Part shown: positions 23,649-30,736 of the stretch, one piece after another
How positions within the stretch are numbered: position 1 is the first letter of the stretch
Layout: every line of letters starts with the position of its first letter
NCBI GenBank assembly: GCA_904501955.1
Contig: CAJGCY010000009.1
Coordinates: 1-31,678 of the forward strand
DNA length: 31,678 bases
Direction of reading: 5' to 3'
Source: an uncultured Akkermansia sp.
GTDB lineage: Bacteria; Verrucomicrobiota; Verrucomicrobiia; Verrucomicrobiales; Akkermansiaceae
The notes under the pieces: generated by a model
Told to the model about the DNA's origin: nothing
Databases searched by the model: none
The model's input: the letters and a program-made list of their open reading frames with translations, nothing else
Position numbers and translations under genes: made by a program

Positions 23649-25727
23649 ATGCTCAACTCCACACAACAGCAATCTCTCACTTCAATAGAGAGCAACTTGG
23701 GTCTACTGCAACAGCTCAAGAATAGCATTTCATTTCTTCGAGAAAAAGAGGGGAATCAGTTCGAAGAAAAACTCTTCAAGTTACATAAATCATTTGAGAG
23801 AGAATTATTGCAATTCAAATCCGGCACGCCGATTATTATCTCCACCGGCATGTTGAAAGCCGGGAAGTCAACGCTGGTGAACCTACTTGCTCGCACAACT
23901 TTGGCATCCCCCACCGGATACGGCATAGATACAACGCTGCGCCCAGCCCTCATTCGAATGAGTAAGCAAGATGATACGGTTACGGCAAAAGTCGGCGAAA
24001 TCGTTATATATTACAACGAAGGAGGAGACCGCGACACTCTTTTAGGGTATGTGTTGGATCAATTACGAGGCATTGATACTACAAAAAATGATTCGCGAAA
24101 CCTGAGAGAAAAGCATCTGGAACTAAACAAGACAAACCTCCGTGAAATACTCTGCAAAGAACCTAGCATTTCCAAAGAATTAGAACAAGAGCCTCTTATT
24201 GTCGTCATCACCACACCGTTCTGCGAAGATGCCAAGCTTCTGCAAAATGGCTGCATGCTATTAGACATGCCCGGCTTGGATTCTAATACGGCAGAAGTCT
24301 CCAAAAACAACGGTAAATCTGACTACAAGCGATTGATTGGCGAATGTGATTTGCTTCTTTTCGTACAAAGCTCCGTGGCTCCGCTTAATCAAGATGCTTC
24401 TGAGCTACTGCGAGACATTATGAACACTCGCAGCGAGGGCACGACTACCGTTGTTCAAAATCTGATGCGAGCTAAGGCGTGGACGGAAAAAGAGCGGCTG
24501 GAAAAAGAAGAAAACGAACAATCAGCTCATGCCATCAACATCATCAAAAAACATTTTCCAGACAATAATTCCATCCGCTGTTTTACGGTCAATTTAGGCA
24601 TGGCGTACGATGCCACATTTATGGGCAATGATTTCCTGAACAAAAACTACTATCATAACGGGGAAACTAAAGTTGCCAATAAGGAAGATTTGCTGCATTT
24701 TTCCGATTTTGAAAATCTGGAAAAAGGGCTTTATGATTCCATCCTAAACAACAGCATTAATTACCGTCTCCGAACCTGCTGTAGAGGGCTCAAAAAACAA
24801 GCAGATGAATACGGAGACACCATTAAAGAACTCAAAAGAGCTATTGAAGTGAAGGTGGAGAATCTGCTCAAAGAACTCCAAGCATGGGGAAACCTTCGCA
24901 CGCAAGCTGAAGCCAAACGCGTGGTGCGATTCATCAAGAATAACGCCCATATTCAGTTAAACAAGTCAGCCATTGCATGTGATATTTCATCTGCTGTTCT
25001 TAAAAAACATTTTCCGGATATAGCCATGCTACCAGATAATGATACCGCATGTGTCAAAGGTAGCAAAGTGGATGAAATTGTAAAGAAATGCAAGGATTGC
25101 TACAGCAATATGATTGAACAGCAATTCAAACAACTGCGTTTGACCGATTTCACCATTGAAGTTGAAGATTTGAACTCAGGCACACGCTACCAAAACGTAG
25201 CTTTCGCAGAAGGTTGCAATGCTCTCCGCAAACATACCGACGACTTACTCAAGAATAAAGAAGAAGACTCAGAAGTATTAAAAGCGTGCAAAAATCACCT
25301 ACGTAATCAACTGAACACAAACATTCTTTCCGGTACTGACACCATTAACATTTCAACCGACGGGCTGAATGATTATACATGCAGTCAATACAAAAAATTA
25401 GAAAAACCGTTGTATCTTCTCGGGTTTACTAGGGAAGTGAAATACAAAAAGAACGTCTGGAAGGATGACAAAGAGGCTGAGAAAATGCAGCATCATTACG
25501 AATCCGAAGAAATAAGGCTTTTGAAAGACCATGCAGTCAGTGCGTTTGATGACGCTCTTCGCAAAAAGATGGAAGATTTCATCAACAAGTATCAATCAAC
25601 TGCAGACGCAAAAATTCAAGAAATAGAGAACCAAAAACAACTGTACGAAAAGGAACTAGAGCAGATTGAAAAGATGCTGTTTACCATCAACAACATCCAC
25701 AACCTCAACAACGAAATCACCAGATAA
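23649..25727 (+). CDS. Dynamin-like large GTPase
   Basis: 692 residues. The G domain follows a ~60-residue helical N-terminus: P-loop G67-MLKA-GKST75, G2 threonines at 95-96 in GYGIDTTLRP, and G3 DMPG at 206-209. The next strand and helix (LLLFVQSSVAPLNQDASELL) look like dynamin family members. The G4 site, normally T/NKxD, is not recognisable and reads VVQNLMRAKAW. The C-terminal ~350 residues are highly charged and helical, ending in a coiled-coil-like stretch (about 655-685), which suggests a dynamin stalk; no TM segment is visible. Codon use is A+T-rich (one sampled 60-bp line is 38% G+C versus 67% for a sampled nuo line), suggesting transfer. It ends 1 nt before the DUF697-like gene. Membrane remodelling, stress or phage defence are guesses. 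Confidence 0.85.
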   Translation: MLNSTQQQSLTSIESNLGLLQQLKNSISFLREKEGNQFEEKLFKLHKSFERELLQFKSGTPIIISTGMLKAGKSTLVNLLARTTLASPTGYGIDTTLRPALIRMSKQDDTVTAKVGEIVIYYNEGGDRDTLLGYVLDQLRGIDTTKNDSRNLREKHLELNKTNLREILCKEPSISKELEQEPLIVVITTPFCEDAKLLQNGCMLLDMPGLDSNTAEVSKNNGKSDYKRLIGECDLLLFVQSSVAPLNQDASELLRDIMNTRSEGTTTVVQNLMRAKAWTEKERLEKEENEQSAHAINIIKKHFPDNNSIRCFTVNLGMAYDATFMGNDFLNKNYYHNGETKVANKEDLLHFSDFENLEKGLYDSILNNSINYRLRTCCRGLKKQADEYGDTIKELKRAIEVKVENLLKELQAWGNLRTQAEAKRVVRFIKNNAHIQLNKSAIACDISSAVLKKHFPDIAMLPDNDTACVKGSKVDEIVKKCKDCYSNMIEQQFKQLRLTDFTIEVEDLNSGTRYQNVAFAEGCNALRKHTDDLLKNKEEDSEVLKACKNHLRNQLNTNILSGTDTINISTDGLNDYTCSQYKKLEKPLYLLGFTREVKYKKNVWKDDKEAEKMQHHYESEEIRLLKDHAVSAFDDALRKKMEDFINKYQSTADAKIQEIENQKQLYEKELEQIEKMLFTINNIHNLNNEITR

Positions 25728-25728
25728 T

Positions 25729-26742
25729 ATGAAAAACATCATTTTTTGGACCTTTGCCATCTTACTGTTTTATTTTTCTGCGGATATCATAGCCAAAGGG
25801 CAGACGCTCAACGAGGTGGGGCCCTATCCCATACTGGGGTGGCTGCTATGGGGCAGCTTAGCCTTTGCGGTCTTGCACTGGTTCATCATTCCCATCCTCC
25901 AATTCGCCACGCTGAAGAGTCCGCGCCAGCTTACTCCCCAAAACCGGGCAAAACACGCGCTCAAGCATCTGCGTTCTCTACCGAAAGAACAAAAAAGCGA
26001 TGAGGTTAACGCCCTAATCGGCGAGATAGAATCCTACCTCAAGCGCGATATGGAACAGGAGCTACAGCAAGCTCTGGACAAATACAAGCAGTACCATGAT
26101 CTTCGCAACAAACGCGCAAATGCCATTATCAGAGAGCACTGCAAGTTAGCCATTATGGGCACCATTATCAACAGAAATGCGTTGATAGACGGAATCATCA
26201 TGCTGGTGCTGCAAACAAAGATGGTCGTCGCACTGGCACGCTGTTATGGCTACAAGCCCTCCCCCGTCTTCAACGCTCTGTGCTTTGGATGGATTATTGC
26301 CAATTCCCTCACCAGTTATTTACTGCAAGATGCAGCGGATGCCATTTCGGAAAGCGCTCAGGAAATGTACAGCGAATTAGCCATCGAAGAAAGTTGCGGC
26401 ATAGGGCTCAAATCCATTCCTTTTGTCGGCAAGTTTCTCTCATTCTTGGCGGAAGGCATATTAGTCGGCACCACGGTTTGTGCAACCGGTTTCATTTTCC
26501 GCAAACAGCTTCAAAAAGACATACCGAATACAACCAACAAAGAAAGAATCCAGAACTTTAAAGCCGCCCGCAGAGAAGGACGTAAAGAAGCCATCATTGC
26601 CATATCCTCTTGTGTTCCGGAAAAAATGAAACAGTACCTTACCAAATACTTTTCGAATGAAGGAGACGCTAAGGATATAAACCCGCGAGAAGAAGACATG
26701 AAGGACACGGTGGAGTTTAACTCTCCTCCGGAGGCAGCATGA
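25729..26742 (+). CDS. DUF697/YcjF-like membrane protein, partner of the GTPase
   Basis: 337 residues. Two TM helices lie at the N-terminus (about 3-22 and 36-60). A charged helical region (65-140) is followed by a hydrophobic domain whose segments (AIMGTIINRNALIDGIIMLVL cut short here, KMVVALARCYG, FGWIIANSLTSYLL, FLAEGILVGTTVCATGF) resemble DUF697, including the Q-x-K-M-V-x-x-x-A-x-x-Y-G pattern. The tail is acidic. E. coli YcjF has the same order (two TMs, then DUF697) and pairs with the P-loop protein YcjX; here the partner is a dynamin-like GTPase. Start chosen at 25729, 1 nt after the GTPase stop, not the ATG at 25666 inside it. The 3' end overlaps a convergent gene by 26 bp. Confidence 0.8.
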   Translation: MKNIIFWTFAILLFYFSADIIAKGQTLNEVGPYPILGWLLWGSLAFAVLHWFIIPILQFATLKSPRQLTPQNRAKHALKHLRSLPKEQKSDEVNALIGEIESYLKRDMEQELQQALDKYKQYHDLRNKRANAIIREHCKLAIMGTIINRNALIDGIIMLVLQTKMVVALARCYGYKPSPVFNALCFGWIIANSLTSYLLQDAADAISESAQEMYSELAIEESCGIGLKSIPFVGKFLSFLAEGILVGTTVCATGFIFRKQLQKDIPNTTNKERIQNFKAARREGRKEAIIAISSCVPEKMKQYLTKYFSNEGDAKDINPREEDMKDTVEFNSPPEAA

Positions 26743-27193
26743 AAACAAGGCGCTCCATCCCATGGGTGTAGACCTCTTGGTAGAGCGCTTTTTCCAGAGA
26801 GGAAATGCGAGCGGCTCGCTCTTCATCACTGAGGAGGGAGGTCGCCTCATCCCCCAAGTTTTCCACCAGGCTTTGCTCTGCGAGTCGGCTCACCAGCTCA
26901 CTCCAGAAAGTAGCATCACGGAACTCCTCCAGCACGTCGGAGTAAAAAGCCTCATCCACATAGGGACGTTTGAAAAACCAGTAACCGCAGTCCGGGTTCA
27001 ACTCCATATGGCGGGCAATGGAGGGCAGCTTGCGGGCGGATTTGAGGATGGAGATGCACAGGCGCTGCCATGCCTGGGCTTTCGGGTCATCGGAGTCCGG
27101 CATGGCCTGCCCCAGCATAGAGAGCACCATGGCGCTCATCTCCGCAAGGTTCAGCATGTCCGCCTCACTCAAGTCCAAATCCGCCTTACTCAT
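26717..27193 (-). CDS. Conserved-looking hypothetical protein downstream of sufT
   Basis: 158 residues from the ATG at 27193 (MSKADLDLSEADM). A TTG at 27211 could extend it by six residues but is less likely. The protein is soluble, acidic and mostly helical, with no signal peptide, TM or recognisable motif. A Trp/Tyr/Phe-rich segment (CGYWFFKRPYVDEAFYSDVL) sits in the middle. It lies 21 nt after sufT on the same strand, so it is probably co-transcribed. Its last 26 bp overlap the end of the convergent DUF697-like gene. Function unknown. Confidence 0.75.
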   Translation of the reverse strand: MSKADLDLSEADMLNLAEMSAMVLSMLGQAMPDSDDPKAQAWQRLCISILKSARKLPSIARHMELNPDCGYWFFKRPYVDEAFYSDVLEEFRDATFWSELVSRLAEQSLVENLGDEATSLLSDEERAARISSLEKALYQEVYTHGMERLVFMLPPEES

Positions 27194-27214
27194 AAGCAAA
27201 AATCTATGCAATGC

Positions 27215-27757
27215 TCAGATTAAGCCCAGCTGCATGCGGGCCTCCTCCGTCATCATATTCTGGTTCCACGGCGGGTCCCATACGAACTCGATGTTTACAT
27301 CACCCACGCCCTCCAAGGCGTAGATGCCGGCCTCAGCCTCAGCCATCATGTGCGGGCCCATGGTGCAACCGGGAGCAGTGAGCGTCATCAACACGTGCAC
27401 GTACGCGCCTTTTTCCTGCTGGGGGACAATCTCCACCTCATAAATCAGACCGAGGTTCACAATGTCTACGGGGATTTCAGGGTCATAAATGTTGCCGAGC
27501 ACCTTCCAGATTTTCTCCTCCAGAGAGAGTGAGTTCATATCCTCCTCCGCCTTAGGTTCTTCAGGAGGAATAATGCCGGCGCGGGCAGCCTCTGCGCGGG
27601 TAATGCGCACCAAGCCGATGTCCGTAGCAGCAGTAATGGAGTTACCGAGCATCTGGGTGATGTAGATGCGTGAGCCCTCCGGCAAAACGACGGCATTACC
27701 TGCCGGCACCTGTACACCGGCTATCTCCGCCTCTGTGATGACTTCCTGATTAAACAT
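27215..27757 (-). CDS. sufT: Fe-S cluster assembly/maturation protein SufT
   Basis: 180 residues in two parts. The N-terminal ~65 residues carry the SufT-specific strand-rich block (VVLPEGSRIYITQMLGNSIT). The C-terminal MIP18/DUF59 domain (about 80-180) contains DPEIPVDIVNLGLIYEV, the conserved Cys in LTAPGCTMG, and the end block VWDPPWNQNMM. SufT assists maturation of Fe-S proteins, for example lipoyl synthase and aconitase in Staphylococcus. It is often the last gene of a suf operon, but here it is alone with one hypothetical gene. A promoter ends 11 bp before the ATG. Confidence 0.92.
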   Translation of the reverse strand: MFNQEVITEAEIAGVQVPAGNAVVLPEGSRIYITQMLGNSITAATDIGLVRITRAEAARAGIIPPEEPKAEEDMNSLSLEEKIWKVLGNIYDPEIPVDIVNLGLIYEVEIVPQQEKGAYVHVLMTLTAPGCTMGPHMMAEAEAGIYALEGVGDVNIEFVWDPPWNQNMMTEEARMQLGLI

Positions 27758-27768
27758 AACGCGCGTTC

Positions 27769-27796
27769 ATTATGGCATATTTTCACCCGCTTGCAA
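27769..27796 (-). promoter_or_regulatory. Putative promoter of sufT
   Basis: Minus strand TTGCAA (27796-27791), a 16-bp spacer and CATAAT (27774-27769). With 11 bp to the ATG at 27757, the leader would be only about 4 nt. Confidence 0.5.
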
Positions 27797-27864
27797 GCCT
27801 TATCTCTGACTTAATCTGCAGATGAGTATTGACGCCGGGGCTCAAAAAGTGGTAGGATAAGGCT
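27796..27864. repeat. Inverted repeat pair in the sufT/lipoprotein divergent region
   Basis: AGCCTTATC (27796-27804) and GATAAGGCT (27856-27864): perfect 9-bp arms 51 bp apart. One arm abuts the sufT -35; the other covers the -10 of the proposed lipoprotein promoter. A 10-bp palindrome ATCTGCAGAT (27814-27823) lies between them. Possibly a regulator site for both genes, possibly chance. Confidence 0.35.
27829..27858 (+). promoter_or_regulatory. Putative promoter of the lipoprotein gene
   Basis: TTGACG (27829-27834), an 18-bp spacer and TAGGAT (27853-27858), 9 bp before the ATG at 27868. The AAGG at 27859-27862 could also serve as a weak SD, so the leaderless reading is uncertain here. Confidence 0.35.
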
Positions 27865-27867
27865 GAG

Positions 27868-29589
27868 ATGAAGCGCGGTATTAAAGCAGTGATAACGGGA
27901 GCTACGGCATGCCTGCTGGTAGCCTGTGATGATGCACCTCAGCACCCCACCCCGGCGGACAAAAGCCCCCACTCCCCAACCGACACGTATACCGCCCCGA
28001 AATCGGAGAATTATTTCCCCAAAAAACGAACCATTACCGTACCTTCCACTCAGCAGGAACATGCAGCCGCCATCACTGCCCTGCGCATGCATTCCCGCGA
28101 GGACGCTCGCTATGCGGAGGAGGTTAAACTCCTGACGGAGCGCTACACGGAGCTTTACCCGAATGATGCAGCGGGCGTCACCGCAGCCGCCATGTGCTTT
28201 ATCGAGGGCATACTACTGCAGCCGGAGCGTTATGCAGGCTCGGATTTTGACCGCGCTTTGCTCTACTGCACCATTTTGGAGGAAATCGGGCAGCAATCCC
28301 CTTCGCCCGCCCTACTGCGCAGCTGTATTCAGGTGGTGGATTACCGCAAAAGCGATGACGAAAAAGCAACAGCCTTGCAAGAGCTCGCCACGGCAGCACA
28401 AACCGCCCAGCAGCAGCAAGACCGCTGCTCCGCAGCTTACGCACTGCTTATGTTGGTCAACCATTGCCCGGCAGAGAGCAAAAATGGCTTTGCGGAGACC
28501 TATTGGCAGCAGGCGGACTACGCCGGAGCCCCCTTCCGCGCCCTCATGGCAGCGGCGGGTGGCGTTTCCGCAGAATCCGCGCCGCTCATACTCACGCAAG
28601 AGGCGCTATACACCCTCCTACACCCCGAAAATGACGCCCGATTGCAAGCACTGCTTCGCGCAGTCATACAGCACACCACGGTAGAAGCCCTGTTACAGGC
28701 TGTCGGCACGGGGCAAGAGCACCCCTTGTTGCTCTGTGAGCTGTTGCGCTACACCATGGAAATAGGTGCGAGCCATCAAAATTCCTCCACCGCCCTTGCA
28801 CGTGACCTGGAGCAGCTTCCGGAGGCGGAAAGGCCGCAGGATGCTGCATTGTTGCTGGCCATCTACCATGCGGGACATGCAGAAGACGAGGCAAAGCGAG
28901 GGCAAGCCCTGGATGCCTGCCTGCAACTGACGGCAGCAACAGAGGTAGACCGTATGCTGTTAGCCGGAGCTCTCCTTACAGCAGAGGCCGGCACACCACA
29001 CCGCGAATACGGCAAGGAACTTTTGCGCATACAGGCAGTGGAGGCTTCCCCGGCAAAAGCCCGCCGGGCCTTGCGGACCTTGGGTCTCGTCTTGACCGGC
29101 GAACAAAAGCACAACGAGGCAGATATTGTTATAAAAGCGCTGCAAAACGTAACCCAAGATGCCGAAGAGAGCGCCCGAATACAACAACAGCTTGCAGAGC
29201 ATGCGCACCGCATCGGCAACCTCAATGCAGCCATTGATTTATACTCGCAACTCCAGCTGCAATACCTCGGCACACTGCATATTTCCGTGCCCGCCTGCCA
29301 CAATATGATAAAACTGCTGGTAGAGCGCAACAACCCATATAAAGTAGACCCAACCGCGCATACCATCACCCCCTCCGACAAATGGTACGCGTGGGCGCGC
29401 GGGCGAGACTTCCTCACAAGCCTCGACAAAAACCCGGAGCTCATCTCCGCCACGGATGATGCCACCCGCAATACGCTCAGCCGGCTGCGGCAGACTATCA
29501 ATGAGCTCAGCATTGACTACGATGTTCAAACCGAGGAGCGCGACCGACTCAATAAAGCAGCCGGAGCAAGACGCAAGCATAACAAGTAA
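27868..29589 (+). CDS. Lipoprotein with helical (TPR-like) repeats
   Basis: 573 residues. The signal peptide ends in a lipobox LVAC with Cys20 as the lipidation site, followed by Asp-Asp; in E. coli an Asp after the Cys favours inner-membrane retention, but the rule may not hold here. A Pro/Thr-rich linker (about 22-60) follows. The rest is nearly all alpha-helix, with Ala-rich helix pairs and segments such as AHRIGNLNAAIDLYSQLQLQ that look like degenerate TPR units, suggesting a protein-interaction scaffold. The C-terminus is basic. No enzyme motif is visible and I cannot assign a pathway. Confidence 0.85.
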   Translation: MKRGIKAVITGATACLLVACDDAPQHPTPADKSPHSPTDTYTAPKSENYFPKKRTITVPSTQQEHAAAITALRMHSREDARYAEEVKLLTERYTELYPNDAAGVTAAAMCFIEGILLQPERYAGSDFDRALLYCTILEEIGQQSPSPALLRSCIQVVDYRKSDDEKATALQELATAAQTAQQQQDRCSAAYALLMLVNHCPAESKNGFAETYWQQADYAGAPFRALMAAAGGVSAESAPLILTQEALYTLLHPENDARLQALLRAVIQHTTVEALLQAVGTGQEHPLLLCELLRYTMEIGASHQNSSTALARDLEQLPEAERPQDAALLLAIYHAGHAEDEAKRGQALDACLQLTAATEVDRMLLAGALLTAEAGTPHREYGKELLRIQAVEASPAKARRALRTLGLVLTGEQKHNEADIVIKALQNVTQDAEESARIQQQLAEHAHRIGNLNAAIDLYSQLQLQYLGTLHISVPACHNMIKLLVERNNPYKVDPTAHTITPSDKWYAWARGRDFLTSLDKNPELISATDDATRNTLSRLRQTINELSIDYDVQTEERDRLNKAAGARRKHNK

Positions 29590-29652
29590 ACTAACTTCTT
29601 GCCTTCCGCTCATTCTGCTAATATCATGGGGCTACTCACCACCCCCATGAAT

Positions 29653-29829
29653 ATGAAAACATTGATTGCTTTTATCAGCGGAGCTACAGCAGCATCCTTC
29701 GCGCATAAAATCCTCAAATCAGCCCAAGCTAAAGCCTTGGCTCAAAAAAGCAAAGTGCTCAGCCAAAAAGTGGAAGAGTTTTTCCGCAATGAGATGCGAA
29801 AACATCTGATCGAACAGCCCAAAAAGTAA
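29653..29829 (+). CDS. Very small protein with N-terminal hydrophobic segment
   Basis: 58 residues from the ATG at 29653 (MKTLIAFISGATAASFAH); upstream in-frame ATGs at 29599, 29626 and 29647 are possible. A short, moderately hydrophobic Gly/Ala segment is followed by a Lys/Gln-rich amphipathic helix (AQAKALAQKSKVLSQKVEEF) and a charged tail. It is reminiscent of small YtxH-like membrane-associated proteins, but it is too short to assign. No SD. Supported mainly by a sensible composition and position after the lipoprotein gene. Confidence 0.5.
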   Translation: MKTLIAFISGATAASFAHKILKSAQAKALAQKSKVLSQKVEEFFRNEMRKHLIEQPKK

Positions 29830-29846
29830 AGGGAGCATCTAATAAC

Positions 29847-29880
29847 CGGCCCCGATAAATCGGCTTACCTTGTTTGGCCG
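29847..29880. other. Weak hairpin region between convergent genes
   Basis: CGGCC (29847-29851) and GGCCG (29876-29880) flank an inner CCGA/TCGG hairpin (29852-29863). It sits between the small plus-strand gene and trmD and may act as a weak bidirectional terminator; there is no clear U tract. Confidence 0.3.
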
Positions 29881-29890
29881 CACCTGAAAA

Positions 29891-30676
29891 TTACTCAGAT
29901 TGCTCGGGCTTGCGGTTCTTGTAGTGGGTCAACTTGGTGCGCTTCTTCTTTTTCGGAGAGAAGTGCTCCGGGTGGGCAGCAGCCCAAGCCTCATACAAAT
30001 CCGGGCGATTCGTACGGGTGCGCTCCAGCGCGTGGTCCAGCTTCCACTCAGCAATGGCCTTGTGATTGCCGGAGAGGAACACCTCCGGTACGGACATACC
30101 ACGGAACACATTCGGCTTGGTGTATGCCGGGGCTTCCAGCAAACCGTCAGCAAAGGACTCCTCCTCACTGCTGCGGGCATCCCCCAGCGCACCGGGCAGC
30201 AAACGCGCAATGGCGTCAATCACCACCACGGCAGCTATGGCACCGTTCGTCAAAATATAGTCTCCGATGGAGAGCTCCATATCCACCAGCGTCTCAATCA
30301 CGCGGTGGTCCACCCCCTCATAGTGCCCGCAAAGGAAAATGTAATGAGCATCCCCCCCATCCACACAGGGGGCGGCCAGCTCACGAGCTACCGGTTGCGA
30401 GAAGACACGCCCCTGCGGGGTCATGAGAATCACCTTGGTATTCTCACGGCGTAACTGCTCGATAGCCTCAAAAATGGGCTCACACTTCATCAGCATGCCC
30501 TGCCCTCCGCCGCACAGGTAGTCATCCGTACGGTGGTGTTTGTCATGCGCCCAATCACGCAGTTGGTGAGCGCGCACCTCTATGATTCCCTTATCACTGG
30601 CGCGCCCCATGATGCTTTGCGACAAGGGCGTGGTGATAAGCTCCGGGAACAGGGTCAGTACATCTATCGTGAGCAT
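29891..30676 (-). CDS. trmD: tRNA (guanine37-N1)-methyltransferase TrmD
   Basis: 261 residues; SPOUT methyltransferase that puts m1G at position 37 of tRNAs and prevents +1 frameshifting. The N-terminus MLTIDVLTLFPELI is typical. The trefoil-knot S-adenosylmethionine site is visible as YIFLCGHYEGVDHRV and LSIGDYILTNGAIAA, where most homologues have GGExA in place of NGAIA. Then come AIARLLPGALG, and APAYTKPNVFRGMSVPEV with LSGNHKAI. A Lys-rich tail extends the C-terminus. The ATG lies only 5 nt after the U tract of a strong terminator hairpin that follows prfB, so expression may depend on readthrough. Confidence 0.96.
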   Translation of the reverse strand: MLTIDVLTLFPELITTPLSQSIMGRASDKGIIEVRAHQLRDWAHDKHHRTDDYLCGGGQGMLMKCEPIFEAIEQLRRENTKVILMTPQGRVFSQPVARELAAPCVDGGDAHYIFLCGHYEGVDHRVIETLVDMELSIGDYILTNGAIAAVVVIDAIARLLPGALGDARSSEEESFADGLLEAPAYTKPNVFRGMSVPEVFLSGNHKAIAEWKLDHALERTRTNRPDLYEAWAAAHPEHFSPKKKKRTKLTHYKNRKPEQSE

Positions 30677-30680
30677 AATG

Positions 30681-30723
30681 AAAAAGAGCGGGCACAGGGG
30701 GAGGCTCTCCTCTCCGCTGTGCC
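30681..30723 (-). terminator. Strong terminator or attenuator between prfB and trmD
   Basis: In minus-strand RNA, GGCACAG (30723-30717) pairs with CTGTGCC (30697-30691). The inner 7 bp continue the stem with one G-U pair, one bulged G and a 4-nt loop, and CTCTTTTT follows. The hairpin starts 13 nt after the prfB stop and the U tract ends 5 nt before the trmD ATG. Confidence 0.8.
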
Positions 30724-30736
30724 GTTTGGTAAGTGT

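Noticed and set aside
25666..25728. Upstream ATG for the DUF697-like protein inside the GTPase gene
   Set aside because: It would add 21 Thr/Ser/Cys-rich residues that look like an out-of-frame reading of the GTPase end; the ATG at 25729 gives a normal TM-first protein.
26725..26734. Perfect 10-bp palindrome CCTCCGGAGG at the end of the DUF697-like gene
   Set aside because: It has no loop to form a hairpin and lies within coding sequence of both convergent genes; probably chance.
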